Shown here piece after piece: positions 7,359 to 16,300 of a DNA stretch of 64,000 nt. The translations under genes were made by a program, and so were the position numbers. Positions within the stretch are counted from its first letter, which is position 1. Every line of letters begins with the position of its first letter. Origin of the DNA: SSSZ01 sp035345935 (GTDB taxonomy: Bacteria; Pseudomonadota; Gammaproteobacteria; Burkholderiales; Rhodocyclaceae). The notes beneath the pieces were generated by a model. That model did not search any database. It saw nothing but the letters and a program-made list of their open reading frames with translations, and was not told the origin of the DNA. The stretch spans positions 9,429 to 73,428 of the forward strand of contig DAORDK010000002.1 of assembly GCA_035345935.1 (NCBI GenBank). The letters are read 5' to 3'.

Positions 7359-7823
7359 ATGAAAGCCCTTCCCAGCCTAGTTTTCGGACTTGTCACCGTC
7401 GTCGCGATACCTGCGTGGGCGGATACCTGCCAGTGGAAGGACAGCGCAGGCCGCACGGTGATTTCAGACCAACCTCCCCCGGGCAACGCAAAGGACATCC
7501 GCTGTGCAAGCGGACGCACCTCCGTGGGCGGGCCCGATCCCGTCGCCGCCACCGCCCCGAAGACCCTCTCGGAAAAGGACATGGATTTCAAGAAGCGGCA
7601 GCAGGAAGGCAAGGAAAAAGCCGAGAAAGCCGCCAAGGAGAATTCCGCCGCAACGGATCGCAAGGAAAACTGCGAGCGAGCTCAGCGCCAGATCGCCGGT
7701 CTGGAAGCCGGCGAACGCGTTGCGACGGTCGATGCCAACGGAGAGCGGCGTTTCCTGGATGACACCGAACGGCAGGCCGAAATCGAGCGGACCCGTCGAA
7801 TAGCGAACGAGTCCTGCAAGTAG
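7359..7823 (+). CDS. DUF4124 domain periplasmic protein
   Basis: A 154-residue protein. The start at 7359 gives a clean signal peptide (MKALPSLVFGLVTVVAIPAWA) with cleavage after AWA. The mature N-terminus DTCQWKDSAGRTVISDQPP is the DUF4124 motif (W/Y-x-D-x-x-G-x-x-x-x-S-D). A Lys/Glu-rich segment, probably helical, follows, and two more cysteines (CERAQRQ, NESCK) could pair. The family is common in beta- and gammaproteobacteria and has no established function. It converges with rnfH, with only two bases between the stops. A second DUF4124 protein is at 45922. Confidence 0.85.
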   Translation: MKALPSLVFGLVTVVAIPAWADTCQWKDSAGRTVISDQPPPGNAKDIRCASGRTSVGGPDPVAATAPKTLSEKDMDFKKRQQEGKEKAEKAAKENSAATDRKENCERAQRQIAGLEAGERVATVDANGERRFLDDTERQAEIERTRRIANESCK

Positions 7824-7825
7824 CT

Positions 7826-8164
7826 TCAGCCCTCGCTGCCTTCGGCCTCTCCGGCCCCCTTCTTCATCACCTTTCCCTCGGCGGCGCGCTGCTTGCGCAC
7901 TTCTTTCGGGTCGGCGATCAGCGGACGATAGATTTCGACTCTATCCTTGTCACGTAGGGGCGTATCGAGCTTGGTCAGCTTGGCAAAGACCCCGAACTTG
8001 TTTTTCCTGAGGTCGATTTCCGGGTAGCGCGCAAGCAATCCGGAGCGTTCCAGGGCGTCCTGAACCGTCGTTCCTTGAGGAACGACCAACTCCACCAGAT
8101 CCTGCTTGCTCGCCTGGGCATAGCAGACCTGCACCTGAATCGTTTCAGCCACGGGGAGCTCCAT
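7826..8164 (-). CDS. rnfH: RnfH family protein (ubiquitin-like fold, UPF0125)
   Basis: A 112-residue small protein of the RnfH family, which has a beta-grasp fold; its precise role is not settled. Recognisable segments are VQVCYAQASKQ, VPQGTTVQDALERSG and VGVFAKLTKLDTPLRDKDRVEIYRPL-like motifs (here FGVFAKLTKLDTPLRDKDRV), followed by the typical ADPKEVRKQRA and an acidic/basic tail. The start at 8164 (MELPVAET) matches the family better than an upstream in-frame ATG. It overlaps the end of ratA by 20 bases, the common ratA-rnfH pairing. Confidence 0.92.
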   Translation of the reverse strand: MELPVAETIQVQVCYAQASKQDLVELVVPQGTTVQDALERSGLLARYPEIDLRKNKFGVFAKLTKLDTPLRDKDRVEIYRPLIADPKEVRKQRAAEGKVMKKGAGEAEGSEG

Positions 8165-8588
8165 AAACCTGATCCGCGCGGCGAACGAACGCATCGACAA
8201 AGGTGTTGGCGATGTGACTGAAGACCGGGCCGATCACTTTTTCAAAGAGTTTGCTGGAAAACTCGTAGTGCAATTGGAATTGAATCTTGCACGCCCTTTC
8301 CGCCAGGGACTTGAATTGCCAGGACCCTTCCAGCCGGCGAAACGGCCCGTCCACCAGTCGGATATTCATCCAGACGCCAATTTCCTTGGCATTTTCGGTG
8401 GTAAAGCAGGACTTCACGCTATGGTAATTGATGTGGAGCGTAGCCACTGTCCGGTGCTCGTCGCGATATTTGAGCTCGGTGTGGCTGCACCAGGGGAGGA
8501 AGGCGGGATAGTCTTCGCAGGCGTCGACCAGATCGAACATTTCCCGGGCGGAATGTTCGATCAACACCGTTTTCTCCACGACCGCCAT
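8145..8588 (-). CDS. ratA: RatA/COQ10-like START domain protein
   Basis: A 147-residue START-fold protein of the RatA family, called a ribosome-association toxin in E. coli and related to ubiquinone-binding COQ10. Motifs include VLIEHSAREMFDLVDACEDY, FLPWCS, and the C-terminal IANTFVDAFVRRADQVYG. The frame stays open far upstream, but the start at 8588 (MAVVEKTVLIEHS) fits the family length, and a longer product would overlap smpB. It is divergent from smpB, a conserved arrangement, and overlaps rnfH. Confidence 0.93.
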   Translation of the reverse strand: MAVVEKTVLIEHSAREMFDLVDACEDYPAFLPWCSHTELKYRDEHRTVATLHINYHSVKSCFTTENAKEIGVWMNIRLVDGPFRRLEGSWQFKSLAERACKIQFQLHYEFSSKLFEKVIGPVFSHIANTFVDAFVRRADQVYGAPRG

Positions 8589-8645
8589 CGATGGGCGCCT
8601 TCCCGAATCCTGTAAGATTGCGGATTTTAATGGATCGCAGGCGGC

Positions 8646-9095
8646 ATGAGCATCACGGTCAATAAAAAAGCCTTTCACGACTATTTCGTCGAGGAAAAGT
8701 ACGAGGCGGGGCTGGCGCTCGAGGGTTGGGAGGTCAAATCCATCCGAGCCGGCCGGGCCAATATCAAAGAAGCCTACGTCATCCTGCGCAACGGAGAGGT
8801 CTACATCGTCGGCATGCACCTGACCCCTCTGCCGACCGCTTCGACCCACATCCATCCCGATCCGACCCGCACGCGCAAGCTCTTGCTCCACAATGCCCAG
8901 ATCATGAAGCTCATCGGCAAGGTGGAACGGGCGGGCTACACCCTCGTTCCCCTCGATTTGCACTATACCCGCGGTCGCGTCAAGGTCGAAATAGGCCTAG
9001 CCAAGGGCAAGAAGCAGTACGACAAGCGCGCCGACGCCATGGAACACGATGCCAAGAGAGAAGCCGCCAAGGCCATGAAAGAACGCCAGCGTTAG
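8646..9095 (+). CDS. smpB: SsrA-binding protein
   Basis: Binds tmRNA and delivers it to stalled ribosomes for trans-translation. The 149 residues include the canonical NKKAFHDYFVEEKYEAGLAL, EGWEVKSIRAGRANI, and the C-terminal basic tail KGKKQYDKRADAMEHDAKRE needed in the decoding centre. A tmRNA gene is not in this window. It lies divergent from ratA with 57 bases between the starts. Confidence 0.98.
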   Translation: MSITVNKKAFHDYFVEEKYEAGLALEGWEVKSIRAGRANIKEAYVILRNGEVYIVGMHLTPLPTASTHIHPDPTRTRKLLLHNAQIMKLIGKVERAGYTLVPLDLHYTRGRVKVEIGLAKGKKQYDKRADAMEHDAKREAAKAMKERQR

Positions 9096-9208
9096 TTGGC
9101 GGCCCTACTGCGGCGTAATCGTCTTCCGCCCATGATCTCAGGGATTCCCGGGTATATCGGGACTCGCTCCGGCGGTATGATGCGGGTCATTTCCTCGAAC
9201 CTTCGGCC

Positions 9209-12112
9209 ATGATCAACCGCCTGCGCCTGTCGACTCGCATCCATCTGGCTGTGGCGCTGCCGGCTCTGGCCTTGCTGATCGCCTCTCTTTTCCACTTGAA
9301 CGACAAGTGGCGCGACCTTCAGGAACTGGGGAAAATCCGCGAGATGGCGGGACTCGCCCAGGTGGGCGGGCAGTTGATCCACAGTCTGGCTGCTGAACGC
9401 GGCGCCACCGCTTATTTCCTCGGTAGCGAAGGGTTGTCCTTCGCGGAGGAGATGGCCACCGCACGTCAGGAGACCGATTCCAGTATTCGGGCTTGGCACG
9501 CCTTTGCAGGCGAACCCGACTTCCAGATTCTGGACGACAACCTGCGGCGAAGCTTGGCATCGGTGCAAAGGGCGCTCGATCAGCTCAAGCCCATGCGGGA
9601 GCGCGTTGACGCCCGCACGGTCACTCCCCTCGGTCAAACAACCTTTTACACTGAAGCGAATGCCCTGTTGCTCACGGCGATCGTCCAATTCGGCCGGATA
9701 TCGTCGCAGGTCGAATTGGCGACGCTGGTCGCCGCATACACCAGCCTGATCCGCGGAAAGGAAGCCCTCGGCCAACAGCGGGCGGCGGGCTCCCTCGGTT
9801 TTTCCGCCGGCCACTTCGACTTGGTCCTGTTCCAGCGCTTTCTGGCCGCTACCGGGTCCCAGAACGCCTACTTTGCGCAATTCGGCGAATACGCCCCGCC
9901 TGACCTCGCGCTTCGCATGCGCGAAATCCTTTCCAGCCTTGCGATGCAGGAAATCGATTGGCTGCGCGACGAGGTTGCCCGGGCGGGACCCGGAGGACCG
10001 CTCGAGTCCCGTGGCGGAGAGAAATGGTTCCATACGGTCACTGCGGTGATCAATGCCATCAATGGGCTCGCTCACCGCGTCGAGGAGCGCATCGTGACCG
10101 TCAGCGAGCGGGAATACCGTATTGCGCGCGGGGGCCTCTCGGTCGCCACCGCCCTCACCCTGGTGATGGTCATGATCACTTTCTGGATCGGCTACGTAAT
10201 CGCCAGAGGCGTCCGCGATACCCTGGCCACGTCTTCCAACGCCTTGGTCCGCCTGGCCAAGGGCAATCTCGAAGTCGCGCTTCAGCCGGGGGATTTTCCC
10301 GGTGAAGCCCGTGCCATCTACGATGCTTTGCAGGCCTTCCGCGAAAGTCTCGTCAGCCGGCGCAATCTTACCGAAGAGCTCACCAGGGCTCGTGATGAGC
10401 TGGCCCTGATCAATGCGAACCTGGAACAGCGAGTCGCCGAACGGACGGCCGATCTGCGCCTGGCGGCCAGCGTTTTCGAAAATACCGCCGAAGGCATCAT
10501 GGTGACCGATACCGCAGGCACGATCATCTCGGTCAACCCTGCATTTTCGGCGATTACCGGGTATGCGGCCGAGGAGGTCATCGGCGAGACCCCTAGACTC
10601 CTGAAATCGGATCATCATCCCCCGGAATTCTATCGAGCCATGTGGGGCGATCTGCTCGCCACCGGATTCTGGGAGGGGCAGGTCTGGAACCGTCGCAAGG
10701 GCGGCGAGGCTTTCCTGGAATGGCAGACGATCAGCGTGGTTCCCGATCAGGAAGGCAAGCCGCTCCGTTACGTCGCAGTCTTCAACGACGTCACCGAACT
10801 GCATCACAAGGACGAGCGCCTGCGCCATCAGGCCTACCACGACGTCCTAACCGGACTCCCCAACCGACTTCTGCTCCAGGATCGCCTGCGCCATGATATG
10901 GACGTCGCTGCCCGCAATAGCGAAGTGTTGGCGACGATGGTCCTCGATCTGGACAATTTCAAGCTGATCAATGACAGCCTCGGCCACGACGTCGGCGACC
11001 TTCTGCTCCAGGAGATTGCCCGGCGCTTGACGGCTTGCCTGCGCCAGAGCGACACCGTCGCCAGAACCGGCGGCGATGAATTCGTCATCGTCCTCACCCA
11101 GGTCTCCGACGCAACCGAAGTCGCCCATACCGCCGACCGCATCATCCGGTCCCTCGCACTCCCCGTCGCAGTGGCCGGCCAGGAACTGCATACCGCCGGT
11201 AGCCTGGGAATCGCCTTCTACCCGGAAGACTCGACCGATCCCGTGGCCCTCATTAAGAATGCGGACATGGCCATGTATCAGGCCAAAGCCGACGGACGGG
11301 GCACCTACCGCTTCTTCGACGCTGAGATGAACCGACGCAGCGCCAACCGCATGGCCGTGGAAACCGCTCTGCGCCGCTCCCTGGAAGCCCAGGAGTTCGC
11401 GCTGGCTTACCAACCCAAGGTCGATCTCACCCATGGAAACCCCCAGGGATTAGAGGTCTTGGTGCGTTGGCCCCATCCAACCCTGGGAACGGTGCCCCCC
11501 AGCGAGTTCATTCCCATTGCCGAGGATTCCGGACTGATCGTCCCGCTGGGTAGTTGGGTCATCATTGCGACCTGTCGTCAGATGAAACTCTGGCGCGACG
11601 ACGGCAATGTCATTCCGCGTATTGCCGTCAACCTGTCTGCCCGCCAGTTTGCTGACGCTCAACTGGTCGATTTCATTGCCGAGCAGTTGAACATCCACGA
11701 ATTGCCGCCCCATTGCCTGGAACTGGAAGTCACTGAATCCACTGTAATGACAGACCCGGAGAAGGCCATCGCCACCCTGGAAAGACTGCACCGACTCGGT
11801 GTGCGAATCGCTGTAGACGATTTCGGTACGGGCTATTCTTCTTTGAGTTACCTGAAGCGCCTACCCTTGGATATCCTCAAGATCGACCGCAGCTTCGTCA
11901 AAGACATCTGCACCGATGCCGAAGATGCCGCCATAGCCCGGACGATCATCGCCCTCGGCCAGACCCTGGGGCTGCAAGTCGTCGCTGAGGGGATCGAAAC
12001 CGAAGCCCAGCGAGCCGCTTTGCTGACGATGGGATGCACCATCGGTCAGGGCTTCCTCTTTGCAGCGCCCCAGCCGCCCGAGGCGGCTGTGCGCTTTCTA
12101 GAGAAGGCGTAA
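9209..12112 (+). CDS. NIT-HAMP-PAS-GGDEF-EAL cyclic-di-GMP signalling protein
   Basis: A 967-residue inner-membrane sensor. A helix at about 12-30 and a second at about 310-332 bracket a periplasmic region with a NIT (nitrate/nitrite sensing) domain pattern (HSLAAERGATAYFLG, RGKEALGQQRAAGS). HAMP (about 333-385), a coiled coil, PAS (about 420-535), GGDEF (about 540-705) and EAL (about 715-960) follow. The GGDEF motif at 621-625 is intact, with an I-site RQSD exactly five residues before it, so synthesis with product inhibition is likely. The EAL signature is EVL at 749-751; the catalytic Glu is kept, and DDFGTGYSSL and LKIDRSF are intact, so hydrolysis is also possible. The ligand assignment is inference from the NIT domain. 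Confidence 0.93.
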   Translation: MINRLRLSTRIHLAVALPALALLIASLFHLNDKWRDLQELGKIREMAGLAQVGGQLIHSLAAERGATAYFLGSEGLSFAEEMATARQETDSSIRAWHAFAGEPDFQILDDNLRRSLASVQRALDQLKPMRERVDARTVTPLGQTTFYTEANALLLTAIVQFGRISSQVELATLVAAYTSLIRGKEALGQQRAAGSLGFSAGHFDLVLFQRFLAATGSQNAYFAQFGEYAPPDLALRMREILSSLAMQEIDWLRDEVARAGPGGPLESRGGEKWFHTVTAVINAINGLAHRVEERIVTVSEREYRIARGGLSVATALTLVMVMITFWIGYVIARGVRDTLATSSNALVRLAKGNLEVALQPGDFPGEARAIYDALQAFRESLVSRRNLTEELTRARDELALINANLEQRVAERTADLRLAASVFENTAEGIMVTDTAGTIISVNPAFSAITGYAAEEVIGETPRLLKSDHHPPEFYRAMWGDLLATGFWEGQVWNRRKGGEAFLEWQTISVVPDQEGKPLRYVAVFNDVTELHHKDERLRHQAYHDVLTGLPNRLLLQDRLRHDMDVAARNSEVLATMVLDLDNFKLINDSLGHDVGDLLLQEIARRLTACLRQSDTVARTGGDEFVIVLTQVSDATEVAHTADRIIRSLALPVAVAGQELHTAGSLGIAFYPEDSTDPVALIKNADMAMYQAKADGRGTYRFFDAEMNRRSANRMAVETALRRSLEAQEFALAYQPKVDLTHGNPQGLEVLVRWPHPTLGTVPPSEFIPIAEDSGLIVPLGSWVIIATCRQMKLWRDDGNVIPRIAVNLSARQFADAQLVDFIAEQLNIHELPPHCLELEVTESTVMTDPEKAIATLERLHRLGVRIAVDDFGTGYSSLSYLKRLPLDILKIDRSFVKDICTDAEDAAIARTIIALGQTLGLQVVAEGIETEAQRAALLTMGCTIGQGFLFAAPQPPEAAVRFLEKA

Positions 12113-12124
12113 GCGCCCGGCGGG

Positions 12125-14497
12125 TCAGGCCCGGTGCTTGCCCAGACGGGTCCAGGTGTCGACCACCGTATCCGGATTGAGCGAGATGGAGGAAATGCCC
12201 TGGTCCATCAGCCACTCGGCCAAGTCGGGATGGTCGGAGGGGCCCTGGCCGCAAATGCCGATGTATTTCCCCAACTTGTTGGCGGCGGAGATGGCCATCG
12301 CCAACAACATCTTGACGGCAGGATCGCGTTCGTCGAAGAGGTTGGCGACCAGACCGGAATCCCGATCCAGGCCGAGGGCGAGCTGGGTCAAATCGTTGGA
12401 TCCAATCGAGAAACCGTCGAAGATCTTGAGGAAATCCTCGGCCAGCAGGGCATTCGAGGGAATTTCGCACATCATGATGAGCTTCAACTCATTCTCGCCT
12501 TGCTTGAGGCCGTGCTCGGCCAGCAGGTCGACGACGGCCTGACCTTCGCCCAGAGTGCGGACGAAAGGCACCATGAGCTGGACATTGGTCAGCCCCATTT
12601 CCTCACGCACCCGCTTCATGGCGCGACATTCAAGTTCGAAACAGTCGCGGAAGGTCTCGGCGATGTAGCGCGACGCGCCGCGGAAGCCGAGCATGGGGTT
12701 TTCCTCTTCCGGCTCGTAGAGTTCTCCGCCCAGGAGCTTGCGGTACTCGTTGGACTTGAAATCCGAGAGCCGGACGATCACCGGATTGGGCCAGAAGGCG
12801 GCAGCAATGGTGGCCACGCCTTCGACCAGCTTTTCGACGAAAAAGGCTTTCGGCGACGCATAGCCCCGGGCGCGGCGCTTGATCTCTTCCCGCTTTGACG
12901 CCGGTAGCCGCTCGACGTCAAGGATGGCCTTGGGGTGAATACCAATGACGTTATTGATGATGAACTCGACGCGGGCCAGCCCGACGCCTGCGTTGGGCAA
13001 CTGGGCGAATTCGAAGGCCAGTTCCGGATTGCCGACGTTCATCATGACTTTGAGGGGAATCTCCGGCATGGCCGAGATGTCCCGCGTCACCACTTCGAAG
13101 TCGAGGCGGCCGCGATAGACATGGCCGGTATCGCCCTCGGTGCACGAAACCGTCACCGTGTCGCCGTCGGTCAAGGTTTCTGTGGCGTCGCCGCAGCCGA
13201 CGATGGCCGGAATGCCCAGTTCGCGGGCAATGATGGCGGCGTGGCAGGTACGACCGCCGCGGTTGGTGACGATGGCCGCGGCCCGTTTCATCACCGGCTC
13301 CCAGTTGGGATCGGTCATGTCGGCGACCAGCACGTCGCCCGTCTGGACCTTGTCCATTTCCTTCGGGTCATGAACGATGCGTACCGGGCCGATACCGATC
13401 TTCTGCCCGATGGCGCGGCCCGAGGCCAGCACCTTGGAGTACTGCTTGAGGGTAAATTTTTCGACCTTGCCGCCACCGCCCTGGGACTTCACCGTTTCGG
13501 GCCGCGCCTGGAGGATGTAGAGCTTGCCATCGACGCCGTCCTTACCCCACTCGATGTCCATCGGGCGCTGGTAGTGCTTTTCGATAATCTGGGCATACCG
13601 CGCCAATTCCATCACTTCGGCGTCGTCGATCGAAAAGCGGTGGCGGTCAGGTTCGGCGACGTCCAGGGTCACGGTGGACCTACCCGCGACCTTCTCGGCG
13701 GCGAAGACCATCTTGAGCATTTTGGAACCCAAATTGCGACGCACTACGGCATGCTTGCCGGCCTCGAGCATGGGTTTGTGGACGTAGAACTCATCCGGAT
13801 TCACAGCGCCCTGCACCACGGTTTCGCCGAGACCGTAGCTTGCGGTGACGAACACGGCATCGCGGAAGCCGGATTCGGTGTCCAGGGTGAACATCACGCC
13901 GGCCGCCCCCTTGTCGGAGCGGACCATGCGTTGGATGCCAGCAGACAAAGCCACGTCGGCATGGACGAAGCCCTTGTGCACCCGATAGGAAATGGCGCGG
14001 TCGTTGTAGAGCGACGCGAACACCTCCTTGATGGCGTGCATGATGTTTTCCAGGCCCACGATGTTGAGGAAGGTTTCCTGCTGGCCGGCGAAGGACGCAT
14101 CCGGCAAATCCTCGGCGGTCGCGGACGAGCGCACCGCAAAGGACATGTCGTCGCCGGATTCGGCAACCAGGCGCTGGTATTGCTCGGTGATCGCAATGGT
14201 CAGCTCCATGGGGAACGGCGTCTCGAGGATGGACTGGCGGATCTCGGCGCCGGTCCTGACCAGGGCGTTGACGTCGTCGACGTCGAGGGCGTCGAGGGCG
14301 GCATTGATCCTCTTGTCGAGACCGCTCTGGGCCAGAAAATCCCGGTAGGCCTTGGCCGTCGTCGCGAAACCGCCGGGCACGCGCACGCCCGAGTCGGCGA
14401 GCTGGCTGATCATTTCGCCCAGGGAGGCGTTCTTGCCGCCGACTTTATCCACGTCGGTCATGCGCAGCTTTTCAAAGGGAATGACGAGGGCTTCCAT
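12125..14497 (-). CDS. ppsA: Phosphoenolpyruvate synthase
   Basis: Converts pyruvate, ATP and water to PEP, AMP and phosphate for gluconeogenesis. The 790 residues include the N-terminal ATP-grasp domain (VGGKNASLGEMI), the swivelling phosphohistidine segment TNRGGRTCHAAIIARELGIP, and the PEP-utilising TIM barrel ending in GICGQGPSDHPDLAEWL and SISLNPDTV. The start at 14497 (MEALVIPF) has an AAGGA ribosome binding site about 7 bases upstream; an in-frame ATG at 14512 is less likely. It follows a FadR-type regulator gene by 11 bases on the same strand. Its probable activity regulator, PpsR, is encoded at 25224. Confidence 0.97.
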   Translation of the reverse strand: MEALVIPFEKLRMTDVDKVGGKNASLGEMISQLADSGVRVPGGFATTAKAYRDFLAQSGLDKRINAALDALDVDDVNALVRTGAEIRQSILETPFPMELTIAITEQYQRLVAESGDDMSFAVRSSATAEDLPDASFAGQQETFLNIVGLENIMHAIKEVFASLYNDRAISYRVHKGFVHADVALSAGIQRMVRSDKGAAGVMFTLDTESGFRDAVFVTASYGLGETVVQGAVNPDEFYVHKPMLEAGKHAVVRRNLGSKMLKMVFAAEKVAGRSTVTLDVAEPDRHRFSIDDAEVMELARYAQIIEKHYQRPMDIEWGKDGVDGKLYILQARPETVKSQGGGGKVEKFTLKQYSKVLASGRAIGQKIGIGPVRIVHDPKEMDKVQTGDVLVADMTDPNWEPVMKRAAAIVTNRGGRTCHAAIIARELGIPAIVGCGDATETLTDGDTVTVSCTEGDTGHVYRGRLDFEVVTRDISAMPEIPLKVMMNVGNPELAFEFAQLPNAGVGLARVEFIINNVIGIHPKAILDVERLPASKREEIKRRARGYASPKAFFVEKLVEGVATIAAAFWPNPVIVRLSDFKSNEYRKLLGGELYEPEEENPMLGFRGASRYIAETFRDCFELECRAMKRVREEMGLTNVQLMVPFVRTLGEGQAVVDLLAEHGLKQGENELKLIMMCEIPSNALLAEDFLKIFDGFSIGSNDLTQLALGLDRDSGLVANLFDERDPAVKMLLAMAISAANKLGKYIGICGQGPSDHPDLAEWLMDQGISSISLNPDTVVDTWTRLGKHRA

Positions 14498-14508
14498 GCC
14501 GGATCCTT

Positions 14509-15312
14509 TCAAAGGGGTTCGATGGTTGAATTGGAAAGAGATTCGTCGCCCTGACCGAAACCCCCTAGGCGCCGGGCCGCGGATTCGCGGCGCGCAGCCG
14601 TGCGCAGGGATTGCGCGAGGGTTTCCTGGACGAAGGCAATGTGGGTTTCAGCCGCCGCCCGGGCCGCCACGGGCTTGCGCTCGCGAATGGCCTTGTAGAG
14701 AGCGGTATGCTGCGCGTGCAACAGGTTGGTGGCACCGGGGACGTTGCGCAACTCCCCGAGATTGAGATGGATATTGTCGTGCAGCAGCCTAAACAGGGCC
14801 GAAGAGAGATGACCCACGAGGGCGTTGTGGCTGGCCTCGCAGATGGCCTGATGAAAACTGATGTCGGATGCCGAGCGGCGGGCGAGATCATCGCCGCCGA
14901 AGGCATCACTCAGATCTTCAAAGGCCTTGTCGAGCCGCAGTTGATCGGCATCGGTGGCCCGCTCGGCCGCCCATTCGGCGGCCTGCCCTTCCAGCATGCG
15001 GCGGAAATCGAGCAAATCCTCCCGAAGATTCGGATGGGCACCGAGCATCTCCCGCCAGGGATCGATGAAGGTCGCCTCAAGGCGATCGGTGACGTAGGTC
15101 CCACCGCCCTGGCGACTATGGACCATGCCCTTTGACGCGAGCTTCTGGATGGCCTCCCGCAGGGACGGGCGCGAGACGCCCAGTTCAACCGCCAACTCGC
15201 GTTCCGCCGGAAGACGATCTCCCGGTTTGAGCGAGCCTTCGAGAATGCGCCGCTCCAGGGACGCCGCGATGGCGTCGGAGATGCGGGGAACCTGGAGCTT
15301 GCTCTGGGGCAT
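14509..15312 (-). CDS. FadR-subfamily GntR transcriptional regulator, LldR/PdhR-like
   Basis: A 267-residue regulator. The winged helix-turn-helix at about 10-75 has RRILEGSLKPGDRLPAE, then LGVSRPSLREAIQKLASKGM and RQGGGTYV. An FCD effector domain follows, with its Asp/His metal-binding pattern (DISFHQAICEASHN and later His residues). The start at 15312 (MPQSKLQVPRI) is preferred over the ATG at 15357. It lies between ppsA, which it precedes on the same strand, and the divergent lutACB operon, so lactate- or pyruvate-responsive control of both is likely. This is inference from family and context. The best operator candidate is at 15454-15468. Confidence 0.9.
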   Translation of the reverse strand: MPQSKLQVPRISDAIAASLERRILEGSLKPGDRLPAERELAVELGVSRPSLREAIQKLASKGMVHSRQGGGTYVTDRLEATFIDPWREMLGAHPNLREDLLDFRRMLEGQAAEWAAERATDADQLRLDKAFEDLSDAFGGDDLARRSASDISFHQAICEASHNALVGHLSSALFRLLHDNIHLNLGELRNVPGATNLLHAQHTALYKAIRERKPVAARAAAETHIAFVQETLAQSLRTAARRESAARRLGGFGQGDESLSNSTIEPL

Positions 15313-15408
15313 GATGACGGCGGGTTGGTTGCTGACGGGATTGGTAAGACCACGCAATTCTAAACAAGCAAACGGCGATTCGCAAGGGCTGGGAAATCCC
15401 CTATCGAT

Positions 15409-15437
15409 TTGACTAAACGACGGATATATCGTACATT
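15409..15437 (+). promoter_or_regulatory. Candidate sigma-70 promoter of the lutACB operon
   Basis: TTGACT at 15409-15414 and TACATT at 15432-15437 are separated by 17 bases. The start of transcription would be near 15444, about 68 bases before lutA. The prediction is from sequence only. Confidence 0.5.
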
Positions 15438-15453
15438 TTATTGAATCGATATT

Positions 15454-15468
15454 ATTGGTAATACCATT
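15454..15468. promoter_or_regulatory. Candidate LldR/PdhR-type operator
   Basis: ATTGGTAATACCATT is a nearly perfect inverted repeat that fits the FadR-subfamily consensus of PdhR and LldR sites (TTGGT-N3-ACCAA). It sits just downstream of the predicted lut promoter start site, where binding would repress. It is the only match of this kind in the 200-base intergenic region between the regulator and lutA. Confidence 0.6.
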
Positions 15469-15511
15469 TGACCATGCAATAATTCACGACGAGCCGAAAA
15501 CAGGAGACACG

Positions 15512-16300
15512 ATGAACGAGCCCGGCGCCCCCCTAGCCCTCCCCCGCGACGTCTATTTCTTTGCCACCTGCGTGATCGACCAGTTCTTTCCCGGGGCTGG
15601 TCTCGACGCCATACGACTTCTCGAACGGGAAGGCGTACGCGTCCATTTTCCCGCGGACCAGACCTGCTGTGGCCAGCCTGCCTATACCAGCGGTTTCCAT
15701 GACCAGGCACGGGAAGTTGCCGGTGCCCAACTCGACCTCTTCCCCGAACCTTGGCCCATTGTCGTGCCCTCCGGTTCCTGCGCCGGCATGATGAAGCACG
15801 CCTATCCCATCCTCTTTGCCGCCGACCCGGAGCGCAAGGCGAAAGCCGAGGCCGTGGCGAGCCGCATCTACGAATTCACCGAATTCCTGGTCAAGGTCAT
15901 CGGGATGAAGCTGAACGACCGCGGCGACCCCACCACGGTCGTTCTCCACACCTCGTGTTCCGCGCGCCGGGAAATGGGCGTCCATCTCACCGGCCGCGCG
16001 CTTCTCGACCAACTCGGCCAGGTCACCATTGCCCAGCAGGCCCACGAGGCTGAGTGCTGCGGCTTTGGCGGAACCTTCTCGATCAAGCATCCCGAGATTT
16101 CCGGCGCCATGGTCAAGGACAAAGTGGATGCCCTCAAAGCCACGGGCGCGGAGCGGGTGGTCAGCGCCGATTGCGGCTGTCTGATGAACATCCTCGGTCA
16201 TGCCGCCTGGCGCGACCGGCAGGAGGGCCAAGCCACGCCCTCGCTGCCTGGAGAGCACATCGCAAGCTTTTTACTGAAGCGTACGGAGCAAGCCCAATGA
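15512..16300 (+). CDS. lutA: Lactate utilization protein A (CCG-domain Fe-S protein)
   Basis: A 262-residue cysteine-rich CCG protein of the LutA/LldE family, part of the LutABC complex that oxidises L-lactate to pyruvate. Two CCG repeats are present: an ATC...CCGQPAYTSGFH pair in the N-terminal half and a TSCSARREMG...CCGFGGTFSIKHPEIS pair in the C-terminal half. The start at 15512 has an AGGAG ribosome binding site about 8 bases upstream, so the longer frame from 15455 was not used. It ends in an ATGA overlap with lutC. Confidence 0.95.
   Translation: MNEPGAPLALPRDVYFFATCVIDQFFPGAGLDAIRLLEREGVRVHFPADQTCCGQPAYTSGFHDQAREVAGAQLDLFPEPWPIVVPSGSCAGMMKHAYPILFAADPERKAKAEAVASRIYEFTEFLVKVIGMKLNDRGDPTTVVLHTSCSARREMGVHLTGRALLDQLGQVTIAQQAHEAECCGFGGTFSIKHPEISGAMVKDKVDALKATGAERVVSADCGCLMNILGHAAWRDRQEGQATPSLPGEHIASFLLKRTEQAQ

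Noticed and set aside
8589..8963. N-terminal extension of ratA
   Set aside because: It would run across smpB and its promoter; the family start is at 8588.
8646..9208. tmRNA next to smpB
   Set aside because: I found no tRNA-like ends or tag frame near smpB.
12935..14554. 539-codon open frame opposite ppsA
   Set aside because: Antisense to ppsA over its length, His/Gly/Asp-rich composition, no motif.
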